Source of the DNA: Aeromonas sanarellii
GTDB lineage: Bacteria > Pseudomonadota > Gammaproteobacteria > Enterobacterales > Aeromonadaceae
Assembly: GCF_000820085.1 (NCBI RefSeq)
Contig: NZ_CDBN01000091.1
Coordinates: 1-64,000 of the forward strand
Direction of reading: 5' to 3'
DNA: 64,000 bases
Positions 8,580-17,437 of the stretch are shown piece by piece. A program made the translations under genes and the position numbers. Every line of letters starts with the position of its first letter. Position 1 is the first letter of the stretch. The notes under the pieces were generated by a model. That model saw only the letters and a list, made by a program, of their open reading frames with translations. It was not told the DNA's origin and did no database searches.

Positions 8580-10304
8580 ATGTCCTTGCTTGAAGTAAAA
8601 AACTTGCGGATCGAGTACCCCTCCCGCTACGGGGTGCTGGCCGCGGTCAAGGATCTCTCTTTTTCTGTTGAAAAGGGCGAGATCGTCGGCGTCGTCGGTG
8701 AGTCCGGCGCCGGCAAGTCCACCATCGGCAACGCCGTCATCGATCTGTTGAGCCCGCCCGGTCGCATCGCCCGCGGCGATATCTACCTCAACGGCGAGCT
8801 CATCTCCGGCAAGAGCCAGAACGAGATGCGGGCCATTCGCGGCTCCCGCATCGGCTTCATCTTCCAGGATCCCATGACCTCCCTCAACCCGCTGTTCACC
8901 GTGGAGCAGCAGTTGGTGGAGACCATACTGGCGAACACCAGCCTCACCCGCGAGGCAGCCTTTGCCAAGGCCCTCGAGCTGATGGGCGCGGTGGGGATCC
9001 CGAACCCGGATGTGCGCATCAAGCAGTATCCCCACCAGTTCTCCGGCGGCATGCGCCAGCGGGTGGTGATCGCCATCGCCCTCTCCGGGGATCCCGAGCT
9101 CATCATCGCCGACGAACCCACCACGGCGCTGGACGTCTCCATCCAGGATCAGATCCTCCAGCTCATTCGCTCCCTGTGCAAGGAGCGCCAGGTAGGCTGC
9201 ATGCTGGTGACCCACGACATGGGCGTGGTCTCCAACGTCACCGACAAGGTGGCGGTTATGTATCGCGGCGATCTGGTGGAGTTCGGCACCACCGAGCAGG
9301 TGCTGGGCCGCCCCAATCATCCCTATACCCGCAGCCTCATCTCGGCGGTGCCCCGCTCGGACGTCAAGCTGGTACGCTTCCCCCTGGTCTCCTATATCGA
9401 GGATGCCGGTGCACCGGATACCAGCATCGATCTGAAGACCCACTGGCTCGGCCAGAGTCAGGACGAGCGCGCCTATGAAGGAGCGCTGCTGCGGGTGGAG
9501 AACGTGGATCTGAAGTTCGTCACCAAGGATTCCCTGTTCCCGAGCCGCCGCCAGTACGTGCGGGCCTGCAACAACATCAGCTTCGAGATCTTCGAGGGGG
9601 AGACCTTCGGCCTGGTGGGAGAGTCCGGCTCCGGCAAGTCCACCATAGCCCGGGCCATCACCGGCCTCTATCCGCCCGATGCCGGCAAGATCATCTTCGA
9701 AGGGATCGACCTCACCGCCCTGAAAGGGGAGCACGAGCGTCGCCCCCTGCGCCGCCAGATGCAGATGGTGTTCCAGAACCCCTATTCGTCCATGAACCCG
9801 CGCATGAAGGTGCGCGACATCATCGCCGAGCCGATCCGCTTCCACCGCCTGGCCGAGAGCGAGCGGCAGATCGAGCAGATCGTGGGGGATCTCCTGGATC
9901 ACGTCGGCCTGGGCAGCGGGGCAGGGGTCAAGTATCCCCACGAGTTCTCCGGCGGTCAGCGTCAGCGCATCTCCATCGCCCGTGCCCTGGCGACCCGGCC
10001 GCGCTTCCTCATCTGCGACGAGCCCACCTCGGCGCTTGATGTCTCGGTGCAGGCCCAGATCCTCAACCTGCTCAAAGACTTGCAGCAGGAGCTCGGGCTC
10101 ACCATGCTGTTCATCAGCCACGATCTGCCGGTCATCCGCCAGATGTGCGATCGCATCGGCGTGATGCAGCACGGCAACCTGGTGGAGGTGGCCGAGACCG
10201 AGAAGCTCTTTACCAATGCCGCGCATGAGTACAGCCGCAAGCTGATCTCCCTCATGCCGGAGTTCAAGGGAATGTCCCGCGAGGGGCTGGAAATCGCAAG
10301 CTAG
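8580..10304 (+). CDS. Fused double ATPase of a peptide-type ABC importer
   Basis: 574-residue protein with two ABC ATPase domains of the oligopeptide/dipeptide (DppD-DppF) type in one chain. Domain 1 has Walker A GESGAGKST (40-48), a FSGGMRQR signature and a Walker B region ending DEPTTALD. Domain 2 has GESGSGKST near residue 350, FSGGQRQR and DEPTSALD. Each carries the oligopeptide-type C-terminal extension (HPYTRSL in domain 1). The frame is open from 8451, but ATG 8580 follows AGAGGT and gives MSLLEVKNLRIEY. It energises the permeases encoded downstream; substrate unknown. GsiA/YejF share the fused layout. Confidence 0.92.
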   Translation: MSLLEVKNLRIEYPSRYGVLAAVKDLSFSVEKGEIVGVVGESGAGKSTIGNAVIDLLSPPGRIARGDIYLNGELISGKSQNEMRAIRGSRIGFIFQDPMTSLNPLFTVEQQLVETILANTSLTREAAFAKALELMGAVGIPNPDVRIKQYPHQFSGGMRQRVVIAIALSGDPELIIADEPTTALDVSIQDQILQLIRSLCKERQVGCMLVTHDMGVVSNVTDKVAVMYRGDLVEFGTTEQVLGRPNHPYTRSLISAVPRSDVKLVRFPLVSYIEDAGAPDTSIDLKTHWLGQSQDERAYEGALLRVENVDLKFVTKDSLFPSRRQYVRACNNISFEIFEGETFGLVGESGSGKSTIARAITGLYPPDAGKIIFEGIDLTALKGEHERRPLRRQMQMVFQNPYSSMNPRMKVRDIIAEPIRFHRLAESERQIEQIVGDLLDHVGLGSGAGVKYPHEFSGGQRQRISIARALATRPRFLICDEPTSALDVSVQAQILNLLKDLQQELGLTMLFISHDLPVIRQMCDRIGVMQHGNLVEVAETEKLFTNAAHEYSRKLISLMPEFKGMSREGLEIAS

Positions 10305-10374
10305 GAAAGAGCCGGCTCGCCGGTCTGCTTGTCAAAAAAAGTGTCAATAAAAAGCCAAAAGCATGGAGAAAGAC

Positions 10375-11931
10375 ATGAAGAAAGGATTATCCAAGATCGC
10401 CATGGCGCTGTTCGCCGCTGGTCTCGCGTTTAACGTCTCTGCCGCCGACATCAAGGTCGCCGTCGCTTCCGACGCCACCTCGCTGGACCCGCAGGAGCAG
10501 CTCTCCGGCCAGACGCTGGAGATGTCTCACCTGGTGTTCGATCCCCTGATGCGTTACACCCAGGATCTGCAGTTCGAGCCGCGCCTGGCTGAGAAGTATG
10601 AGCGCATCGACGACAAGACCGTCCGCTTCCACCTGCGCAAGGGCGTCAAGTTCCACTCCGGCAACGACTTCACCGCCGACGACGTGGTGTGGACCGTCAA
10701 CCGTCTGAAGGCCTCCCCGGACTTCAAGGCGATCTTCGACCCCATCGCCGAAGCCAAGAAGGTAGATGATTTCACCGTGGATCTCGTCACCGCGAAGCCC
10801 TTCCCGCTGGTGCTGCAGACCGTGACCTACATCTTCCCGATGGACTCCAAGTTCTATACCGGCAAGACAGACGCCGGCAAGGACAAGTCCGAGATCGTCA
10901 AGAACGGCGACTCCTACGCCTCGACCAATGTCTCCGGTACCGGCCCGTTCACCGTCAAGTTCCGCGAGCAGGGCGTGAAGCTGGATTATGCCCGCAACGC
11001 CAACTACTGGGACAAGGCCTCCAAGGGCAATGTCGACAACCTGACCGTGGTGCCCATCAAGGAAGATGCCACCCGCGTGGCCGCCCTGCTGGGTGGGGAC
11101 GTGGACATGATCTACCCGGTCGCCCCGAACGATCTGGAGCGCGTGAAGAACGGCAAGGATTCCCAGCTGGTCACCCTGTCCGGTACCCGCGCCATCATCA
11201 TCGAGCTGAACCAGAACACCAACCCGGCGCTGAAAGACAAGCGCGTGCGTCAGGCGATCAACTACGCCATCAACCAAGTGGGCATCGTCGACAAGATCAA
11301 CAAGGGTTTCGGCACCCCGGCCGGCCAGCTGAGCCCGAAAGGCTATGCCGGTCACAACGAGGCGCTCAAGCCCCAGTATGATCTGGCCAAGGCCAAGGAG
11401 CTGATGAAGGAAGCCGGTTACGAGAAGGGCTTCAAGATGACCTTCATCTCCCCGGCGGCCCGCTACGTCAACGACGTCAAGATCGCCCAGGCGGTCTCCG
11501 CCATGCTGTCCAAGATCAACATCAAGGTGGATCTGAAGACCATGCCGGTAGCCCAGTACTGGCCGGAGTTTGACAAGTGCGCCGCAGACATGCAGCTGAT
11601 CGGCTGGCACTCCGACACCGAAGACAGTGCGAACTTCTTCGAGTTCCTGACCTTCACCAAGGATGCCAAAACCGGCATGGGCCAGTACAACTGCGGCGGT
11701 TATGCCAACGCAGAGGCTGACAAGATGGTGATGGAAGCGAACACCGAGACCGATCCGGCCAAGCGTGCCGCCATCCTGCAGAAGGTGGAAGCCATGCTGA
11801 TCGACGACGCCGCCTATGTGCCGCTGCACTGGGAAGATCTGGCCTACGGTGCCAAGAAGAACGTCGACATCAAGCCGATCGTCAACGTGATGAACTTCCC
11901 TTATCTGGGTGACCTGGTGGTCAACAAGTAA
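10375..11931 (+). CDS. Periplasmic substrate-binding protein, SBP_bac_5 (peptide/opine/nickel) family
   Basis: 518-residue binding protein of the importer. A clear signal peptide ends after VSA (residue 23), and the mature protein shows the family-5 features: DATSLDPQEQ near the start, FHLRKGVKFHSGNDFTADDV, and IELNQNTNPALKDKRVRQAINYAI. ATG 10375 is preferred over ATG 10363, because GGAGAAAG (10365-10372) is placed to serve the former. Peptides are the likeliest ligand, but the family also binds other solutes. It follows the ATPase gene by 70 bp. Confidence 0.92.
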   Translation: MKKGLSKIAMALFAAGLAFNVSAADIKVAVASDATSLDPQEQLSGQTLEMSHLVFDPLMRYTQDLQFEPRLAEKYERIDDKTVRFHLRKGVKFHSGNDFTADDVVWTVNRLKASPDFKAIFDPIAEAKKVDDFTVDLVTAKPFPLVLQTVTYIFPMDSKFYTGKTDAGKDKSEIVKNGDSYASTNVSGTGPFTVKFREQGVKLDYARNANYWDKASKGNVDNLTVVPIKEDATRVAALLGGDVDMIYPVAPNDLERVKNGKDSQLVTLSGTRAIIIELNQNTNPALKDKRVRQAINYAINQVGIVDKINKGFGTPAGQLSPKGYAGHNEALKPQYDLAKAKELMKEAGYEKGFKMTFISPAARYVNDVKIAQAVSAMLSKINIKVDLKTMPVAQYWPEFDKCAADMQLIGWHSDTEDSANFFEFLTFTKDAKTGMGQYNCGGYANAEADKMVMEANTETDPAKRAAILQKVEAMLIDDAAYVPLHWEDLAYGAKKNVDIKPIVNVMNFPYLGDLVVNK

Positions 11932-11932
11932 G

Positions 11933-12084
11933 AACCTGCTCACGCTCTTACTGCGAAGCCGTGATCAAGGCTCATGTGCTGCTCGCTTATGTGGAACCAA
12001 GGGCTCATGTATTCACATACACTCCGGTTCCTGCGCTGCTCTTTACCTTGCTGACGGCCTCTCGTTACAGAGCGTGAACAGGTT
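11933..12084. repeat. 152-bp palindromic element with 16-bp terminal inverted repeats
   Basis: The element starts AACCTGCTCACGCTCT (11933-11948) and ends AGAGCGTGAACAGGTT (12069-12084), inverted repeats that match at 15 of 16 positions. Internally GAACC (around 11994) faces GGTTC (around 12025) across a TGTAT/ATACA mini-hairpin, and GGCTCATGT occurs twice, so the whole unit can fold back in RNA. It starts two bases after the binding-protein stop codon and encodes no credible protein. It resembles a non-autonomous MITE-like intergenic repeat; it is not the ERIC consensus. Confidence 0.7.
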
Positions 12085-12172
12085 ATGAAGGAAGGACCCG
12101 GCGGGGCAACCATGTTTGCCCCGCCATTAACAGAAGCCTGTGCCAAGACACAGGCCACGTAGAAGGACAAGC

Positions 12173-13147
12173 ATGTTTACATTCCTGCTGAAACGGTTCT
12201 ATCAGGCCGTGATAGTGATGTTCGTCATCAGCCTGGTCGCCTTCTCCATCCAGGACAACCTGGGGGATCCGCTGCGCGAGCTGGTGGGACAATCCGTCTC
12301 CGAGTCCGTGCGCCAGGAGCTGCGCGACAAGATGGGCCTCAACGATCCCTTTTTGGTGAAATACAGCCGCTTCCTGCAGAACGCGGTGCAAGGGGATCTG
12401 GGCACCTCCTATTTCTTCAAGCGACCGGCCCTCGAGGTGATCCTCGACAAGCTGGTGGCAACCCTTGAACTGGTGTTTGCCGCCGCGATCATCATCGTCG
12501 TCGTCTCCATTCCGCTGGGGGTTTATTCGGCGATAAGACCGCGCAGCATTCTCACCAAGGTCATCATGGCGGTGAGCAGCATCGGCATCTCGATCCCGGT
12601 CTTCCTGACCGCCATCATGCTGATGTACCTCTTCTCCATCCAGCTCGGCTGGCTGCCGGCCTATGGCCGCGGCGAGACCTACAACCTGCTGGGCTGGGAG
12701 TCGGGCTTCTTCACCTGGGACGGCATACTGCACCTGATCCTGCCCGCGGTCTCCCTCTCCTCCATCATGCTGCCGCTGTTCATCCGGCTGGTGCGCTCCG
12801 AGATGCTGGAGCAGCTCTCCTCCGAGTACGTCAAGTTTGCCCGGGCCAAGGGGCTGGACAACAACAAGGTCTACTACCAGCACGCCCTGAAGAACACCAT
12901 GCTGCCGGTCATCACAGTCGGTGGCGTGCAGATCGGCACCATGGTGGCCTACACCATACTGACCGAGAGCGTGTTCCAGTGGCCGGGGACCGGCTTCCTG
13001 TTCCTCGAGGCGATCCACCGGGTCGATACGCCCCTCATCACCGCCTACGTCATCTTCGTCGGCCTGATCTTCGTGGTGACCAATACCCTGGTCGACCTGC
13101 TCTACGGGTTGATCAACCCGACCGTCAATTTGACCGCCAAGGGGTGA
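12173..13147 (+). CDS. ABC importer permease, DppB/OppB type
   Basis: 324-residue inner-membrane permease. It has the DppB N-terminus (FLLKRFYQAVIVMFVISLVAF), about six membrane segments, and the cytoplasmic coupling motif EYVKFARAKGLDNNKVYYQHALKN that contacts the ATPase. ATG 12173 follows AAGGA at 12163-12167; the frame is open upstream without support. It is 241 bp from the binding-protein gene, with the inverted-repeat element between them, and four bp before the second permease. Confidence 0.93.
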   Translation: MFTFLLKRFYQAVIVMFVISLVAFSIQDNLGDPLRELVGQSVSESVRQELRDKMGLNDPFLVKYSRFLQNAVQGDLGTSYFFKRPALEVILDKLVATLELVFAAAIIIVVVSIPLGVYSAIRPRSILTKVIMAVSSIGISIPVFLTAIMLMYLFSIQLGWLPAYGRGETYNLLGWESGFFTWDGILHLILPAVSLSSIMLPLFIRLVRSEMLEQLSSEYVKFARAKGLDNNKVYYQHALKNTMLPVITVGGVQIGTMVAYTILTESVFQWPGTGFLFLEAIHRVDTPLITAYVIFVGLIFVVTNTLVDLLYGLINPTVNLTAKG

Positions 13148-13151
13148 GCAC

Positions 13152-14093
13152 ATGAGTAATGCAGTAACAGCGAGCCCGAGCCGTTGGGCACGTTTCAAGA
13201 ATTCCGACATCGTCTACTACTTCCTGCGGGACAAGGTAGCCATGTTCAGCTTTGCGGTGTTCGTGGTCTTCGTGCTGGCGGCCCTGCTGGCCCCCTGGCT
13301 GGCCCCGCACAACGTCTATGACCAGACCAGCTTCGACCTGATGGATGCGGAGCTGCCCCCCTCCTGGCTGGAAGGGGGCGAGGAGCGCTTCTGGCTCGGT
13401 ACCGACAACCAGGGCCGCGACATCTGGAGCACCATCCTGTATGGCGCCCGCATCTCGCTCACCATAGGCCTGTTTGCGGTGGGGTTGCAGCTGGTGCTCG
13501 GCATCGTCATCGGCCTCATCGCCGGTTACTTCGGCGGTCGCATCGACAACCTGCTGATGCGTTTCGCCGACGTGCAGCTGTCGTTCTCCACCATGATGGT
13601 GGCCATCATCATCTCCGCCATCTTCCAGGCGACCTTCGGCTCCGAGTTCTACTCGAAGTTTGCCATCGTGATGTTGGTGGTGATCATCGGCATCGCCGAA
13701 TGGCCCCAGTATGCCCGGACCGTGCGCGCCTCCGTGCTGGCAGAGAAGAAGAAGGAGTACGTGGAAGCGGCCAAGGTGATGGGTTTCCGCGCCCCGCGCA
13801 TCATGTTCCGCCACATACTGCCGAACTGCCTGTCGCCCATCCTGGTCATCTCCACTGTGCAGGTGGCGAACGCCATCATGAGCGAGGCGGCCCTCTCCTT
13901 CCTGGGGCTCGGCATGCCGGTGGATCAGCCGTCACTGGGCTCGCTCATCAGCGTGGGCTTCAACTACATCTTCTCCGGCTCCTGGTGGATCACCGCCTTC
14001 CCGGGCATCTGCCTGGTGGTGCTGGTGCTGGTCATCAACCTGTTGGGTGATTGGCTGCGGGATGTGTTCAACCCGAAGATCTACAAGGGCTGA
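13152..14093 (+). CDS. ABC importer permease, DppC/OppC type
   Basis: 313-residue second permease. The N-terminal cytoplasmic stretch and first membrane segment are followed by the long periplasmic loop typical of DppC (WLGTDNQGRDIWSTILYGARISL), and the coupling motif KEYVEAAKVMGFRAPRIMFRHILPN is clear. Ends LLGDWLRDVFNPKIYKG as in this family. Four bp separate it from the DppB-type gene. It is the last gene of the importer operon, ending at a bidirectional terminator shared with dxs. Confidence 0.94.
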   Translation: MSNAVTASPSRWARFKNSDIVYYFLRDKVAMFSFAVFVVFVLAALLAPWLAPHNVYDQTSFDLMDAELPPSWLEGGEERFWLGTDNQGRDIWSTILYGARISLTIGLFAVGLQLVLGIVIGLIAGYFGGRIDNLLMRFADVQLSFSTMMVAIIISAIFQATFGSEFYSKFAIVMLVVIIGIAEWPQYARTVRASVLAEKKKEYVEAAKVMGFRAPRIMFRHILPNCLSPILVISTVQVANAIMSEAALSFLGLGMPVDQPSLGSLISVGFNYIFSGSWWITAFPGICLVVLVLVINLLGDWLRDVFNPKIYKG

Positions 14094-14120
14094 CTCGGGT
14101 CAGTTAAGGAAGAGAAACAA

Positions 14121-14148
14121 GAAGGGCGCCATATAGGCGCCCTTCTTT
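14121..14148. terminator. Bidirectional terminator between the ABC operon and dxs
   Basis: A perfect 10-bp stem (GAAGGGCGCC, 14121-14130 with 14136-14145) with a 5-nt loop. TTTAT follows on the plus strand and TTGTTTCTC on the minus strand, so it can end both convergent operons. Confidence 0.8.
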
Positions 14149-14173
14149 ATCTGTGTTGCGTGCGATGAGCCTG

Positions 14174-16039
14174 TCAGGCCTGCAGCCAGGCCTCGATGCT
14201 GGCCTGAATGCCGGTGGCATCCAGCCCCAGCAGGGCGTAGATCTCCTCCTGGGTGCCCTGCTCGATGAAGCGATCCGGCAGGCCGAGATTCAGCACCGGC
14301 TTGCACAGCCTGGCGCCCATCAGCAGCTCGTTCACCGCGGAGCCGGCGCCGCCCATGATGGCGTTGTCCTCCAGGGTGACGAACTGATCGTGGGTCGCGG
14401 CAAGTTCAAGCACCAGCGCCTCGTCCATGGGCTTGACGAAGCGCATGTCCACCAGGGTGGCATCCAGCGCCTCGGCGGCGGCCCTGGCCTGGTGCAGCAG
14501 GGTGCCGAACGCCAGGATGGCGGTACCCTTGCCCTCACGCACGACGCGGCCCTTGCCGAGCGCCAGCGTCTGCATCTCGCTCTCTGCCTGGATGCCGGTG
14601 CCGCTGCCTCGGGGGTAGCGCACCGCCGCCGGCCCGTTGTGCTGGTAGCCGGTGTAGAGCATCTGACGGCACTCGTTCTCGTCGGACGGGGTCATCACCA
14701 CCATGTTCGGCACTGTGCGCAGGAAGCTGATGTCGAAGGCCCCCTGGTGGGTGGGGCCGTCGGCCCCCACCAGACCGGCGCGGTCGATGGCGAACAGCAC
14801 CGGCAGCTCTTGCAGCGCCACGTCGTGGATCAGCTGGTCATAGGCGCGCTGCAGGAAGCTGGAATAGATGGCCACCACCGGCTTCTGCCCGGCGATGGCG
14901 AGGCCGGCGGCGAAGGTGACCGCGTGCTGCTCGGCGATGGCCACATCGAAGTAGCGATCCGGATACTGCTGGCTGAACTTCACCAGCCCGGAGCCCTCGC
15001 GCATGGCGGGAGTGATGCCGACCACGCGCTCGTCCCTGGCGGCGATGTCGCACAGCCACTGACCGAAGATGGCGGAGAAGGTCGGCTTGCCACCGGCGCT
15101 CTTGGGCAGGGCGCACTCGTCCGGGTTGAACTTGGGGACGGCGTGATAACCGATGGGATCCTTCTCGGCAGGCTCGTAGCCCTTGCCCTTCTTGGTCTTG
15201 ACGTGCAGTAGCTGGGGGCCCTTGAGGCTGCGCATGTTGCGCAGGGTCTCGACCAGGGCGTGGATGTCGTGGCCGTCGATGGGGCCGATGTAGTTGAAGC
15301 CGAACTCCTCGAACAGGGTGCCGGGCACCACCATGCCCTTGAGGTGTTCCTCGGCCCGCTTGGCCAGCTCCTTGACCGGCGGCAGACCGGCCAGCACCTT
15401 CTTGCCGCCTTCGCGGATAGTGGTGTAGAGCTTGCCTGACATCAGCCTGGCCAGGTGGTTGTTCAGGGCGCCGACATTTTCGGAGATGGACATCTCGTTG
15501 TCGTTCAGCACCACCAGCATGTCCTTGTGGACGTCGCCGGCGTGGTTGAGGGCCTCGAAGGCCATGCCGGCGGTGATGGCGCCGTCACCGATGACGGCCA
15601 CCACCTTGCGGCCCAGTCCCTCGCGCTCGGCGGCGACCGCCATGCCGAGGGCCGCCCCGATGGAGGTACTGGAGTGACCGACGCTGAGGACGTCGTACTC
15701 GCTCTCCTCCCGCCAGGGGAAGGGGTGCAGGCCGTCTTTCTGACGGATGGTGTGGATGCGATCCCGCCGGCCGGTCAGGATCTTGTGGGGATAGGCCTGA
15801 TGGCCCACGTCCCACACCAGGCGATCGAAGGGGGTGTTGTAGACGTAGTGCAGGGCGACCGTCAGCTCGACGGTGCCGAGGCCGGAGGCGAAGTGACCGC
15901 TGGAGCGGCTTACCGAGCGCAGCAGGTACTCGCGCAGCTCGTTGCACAGCACGGGCAGTCGCTCGAAGGGGAGGGATCGCAGCTCGACCGGCGTGTCCGC
16001 GAGGGCCAGGTTGGGGTAATCGCTTATATCAACGCTCAT
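14174..16039 (-). CDS. dxs: 1-deoxy-D-xylulose-5-phosphate synthase
   Basis: Thiamine-diphosphate enzyme joining pyruvate and glyceraldehyde 3-phosphate, the first and flux-controlling step of the MEP isoprenoid pathway. 621 residues, the usual length. The ThDP motif begins [18 protein letters not shown] and ends NDN; the H-containing loop [14 protein letters not shown] and the [15 protein letters not shown] segment are intact. It lies 21 bp downstream of ispA, so precursor synthesis and prenyl-chain formation are co-expressed in the conserved xseB-ispA-dxs operon. Confidence 0.98.
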   Translation of the reverse strand: MSVDISDYPNLALADTPVELRSLPFERLPVLCNELREYLLRSVSRSSGHFASGLGTVELTVALHYVYNTPFDRLVWDVGHQAYPHKILTGRRDRIHTIRQKDGLHPFPWREESEYDVLSVGHSSTSIGAALGMAVAAEREGLGRKVVAVIGDGAITAGMAFEALNHAGDVHKDMLVVLNDNEMSISENVGALNNHLARLMSGKLYTTIREGGKKVLAGLPPVKELAKRAEEHLKGMVVPGTLFEEFGFNYIGPIDGHDIHALVETLRNMRSLKGPQLLHVKTKKGKGYEPAEKDPIGYHAVPKFNPDECALPKSAGGKPTFSAIFGQWLCDIAARDERVVGITPAMREGSGLVKFSQQYPDRYFDVAIAEQHAVTFAAGLAIAGQKPVVAIYSSFLQRAYDQLIHDVALQELPVLFAIDRAGLVGADGPTHQGAFDISFLRTVPNMVVMTPSDENECRQMLYTGYQHNGPAAVRYPRGSGTGIQAESEMQTLALGKGRVVREGKGTAILAFGTLLHQARAAAEALDATLVDMRFVKPMDEALVLELAATHDQFVTLEDNAIMGGAGSAVNELLMGARLCKPVLNLGLPDRFIEQGTQEEIYALLGLDATGIQASIEAWLQA

Positions 16040-16060
16040 ATTGTTACTGTTATCCAGCGT

Positions 16061-16951
16061 TTAGTGGGTTCGCTCGATGATGTAATCGGCAAACGCTTCC
16101 AGAATGTTGGTATTGTAGGGCAAGGCTTGCAGGGCTGTTAAGGCCTTGTCATGCAGTTCGCGAGCCAGCTCACGGGCATTGTCGAGTCCGAGCAGGGCCG
16201 GGTAGGTGCTCTTCTCCTGCGCCAGATCCGAGCCTTGCGGCTTGCCCAGGGTGGCGGTGTCGCCCGTGATGTCGAGAATGTCGTCCTGTACCTGGAAGGC
16301 GAGCCCGATGGCGGCGGCATAGGTCTGCAGGGCGGCCAGTGTCGCGGGTTCCACGTCGGCCTTGCACAGGGCCCCCAGGGTGACGGCGCACTCGATGAGC
16401 GCCCCCGTCTTGTGGCGGTGCACCTGCTCCAGCTCGGCCAGGGTGATCCGGCGGCCCTCGGCCTCCAGATCCAGCGCCTGGCCGCCGCACATGCCGAGAT
16501 AGCCCGACGCGCGGGCCAGGGCGCTCAGCATCTTGACCCGGTTGGCCATCAATTCGGCCGGCATGGGGTGATCGGCCAGGATGGAGAAGGCCAGGGTCTG
16601 CAGGGCATCGCCGGCCAGGATGGCGGTGCCTTCGTCGAACGCCTTGTGCACCGTGGGCTGGCCACGACGAAGGTCGTCGTCGTCCATGGCGGGCAGGTCG
16701 TCGTGCAGCAGGGAGTAGGCGTGGATGCACTCCACCGCGGCGGCCGGGCCGTCCAGCAGCTCGCTCTTGACGCCCAGCATCTCGCCCACGGCGTAGACCA
16801 GGAAGGGACGCACCCGTTTTCCACCCAGCAGCAGGCCGTATTTCATGGCGTCCCGCAGGCGCGGCGCCATGGGGGGCAGGGCCTCAAGCTGTGCCGAGAG
16901 GCAGCCGTCGATGCGCTGGCGGTGCAGGCGGGAGAAATCGTCGAGAGTCAC
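16061..16951 (-). CDS. ispA: Farnesyl diphosphate synthase (geranyltranstransferase)
   Basis: Condenses isopentenyl diphosphate units to farnesyl diphosphate, feeding quinone and undecaprenyl synthesis. The 296-residue protein has the first aspartate-rich motif DDLPAMDDDDLRRG and the second, DDILDITGD, plus the LLGGKRVRPFLVYAVG substrate loop. It starts with GTG at 16951 immediately after the xseB stop; GAGGAG lies only three bases upstream. The tight junction implies translational coupling to xseB. Confidence 0.96.
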   Translation of the reverse strand: MTLDDFSRLHRQRIDGCLSAQLEALPPMAPRLRDAMKYGLLLGGKRVRPFLVYAVGEMLGVKSELLDGPAAAVECIHAYSLLHDDLPAMDDDDLRRGQPTVHKAFDEGTAILAGDALQTLAFSILADHPMPAELMANRVKMLSALARASGYLGMCGGQALDLEAEGRRITLAELEQVHRHKTGALIECAVTLGALCKADVEPATLAALQTYAAAIGLAFQVQDDILDITGDTATLGKPQGSDLAQEKSTYPALLGLDNARELARELHDKALTALQALPYNTNILEAFADYIIERTH

Positions 16952-17203
16952 TCACTCCTCTCCTTGCTCTGAGCGAAAGGGGACCGCCTGCTCGCTGCCA
17001 TCGGCCTGGGTCAGGAGGATCTGGATCTTCTGCTCGGCCTGCTCCAGCTTCTGCTGGCCGGCGCGCACCAGATGGATGCCCTGTTCGAATTGCTTGAGTG
17101 CCTCCTCGAGGGGGAGCGAACCCTGTTCGAGCTGATGCACTATGGTTTCCAGCTCTTCCAGGGTGGCATCAAAACTCAGACGGTCGATTTTTTTACTGGC
17201 CAT
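16952..17203 (-). CDS. xseB: Exodeoxyribonuclease VII small subunit
   Basis: 83-residue helical subunit of exonuclease VII, which degrades single-stranded DNA with XseA. The core SFDATLEELETIVHQLEQGSLPLEEALKQFEQG region is typical. The frame is open to 17332, but ATG 17203 with AGGA five bases upstream gives MASKKIDRLSF, consistent with family length. First gene of the xseB-ispA-dxs operon, divergent from pomA. Confidence 0.95.
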   Translation of the reverse strand: MASKKIDRLSFDATLEELETIVHQLEQGSLPLEEALKQFEQGIHLVRAGQQKLEQAEQKIQILLTQADGSEQAVPFRSEQGEE

Positions 17204-17283
17204 GTCCATCCTCGGGGATTGAAAAAAACGGCTCATCTTAACATCGACCGGCCACAGGGGGGAGGCAGAAAAGTGCGCTGCCC

Positions 17284-17310
17284 TCAAACTATCCCGTCCC
17301 CGGCCGATAA
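17284..17310 (+). promoter_or_regulatory. FliA (sigma-28) type promoter upstream of pomA
   Basis: GCCGATAA at 17303-17310 is an exact match to the sigma-28 -10 consensus on the plus strand, with a weak TCAAACT-like -35 at 17284-17290. It lies about 128 bp before pomA. Motor genes are late, FliA-dependent flagellar genes in vibrios, so site and gene function agree. A separate TATAAA at 17401-17406 could be a housekeeping -10. Confidence 0.55.
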
Positions 17311-17437
17311 GAACTGGCTGATATCCCCGCATCTCCGCGCGCCAATAGGGGGGGAACCGGGCTTGCTGCCAGGGGCGTAATAGCAGAAAATTCAGCGCAG
17401 TATAAATAGACGCAAGTTTGGTGACAGGAGCAAGGAT

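Noticed and set aside
11933-12084. ERIC or REP sequence
   Set aside because: The terminal repeats and internal sequence do not match the ERIC or REP consensus I know, so the element is reported as unclassified.
11940-12170. 76-codon minus-strand frame in the binding-protein/permease gap
   Set aside because: It lies almost wholly within the inverted-repeat element; palindromic DNA explains it better than a gene.
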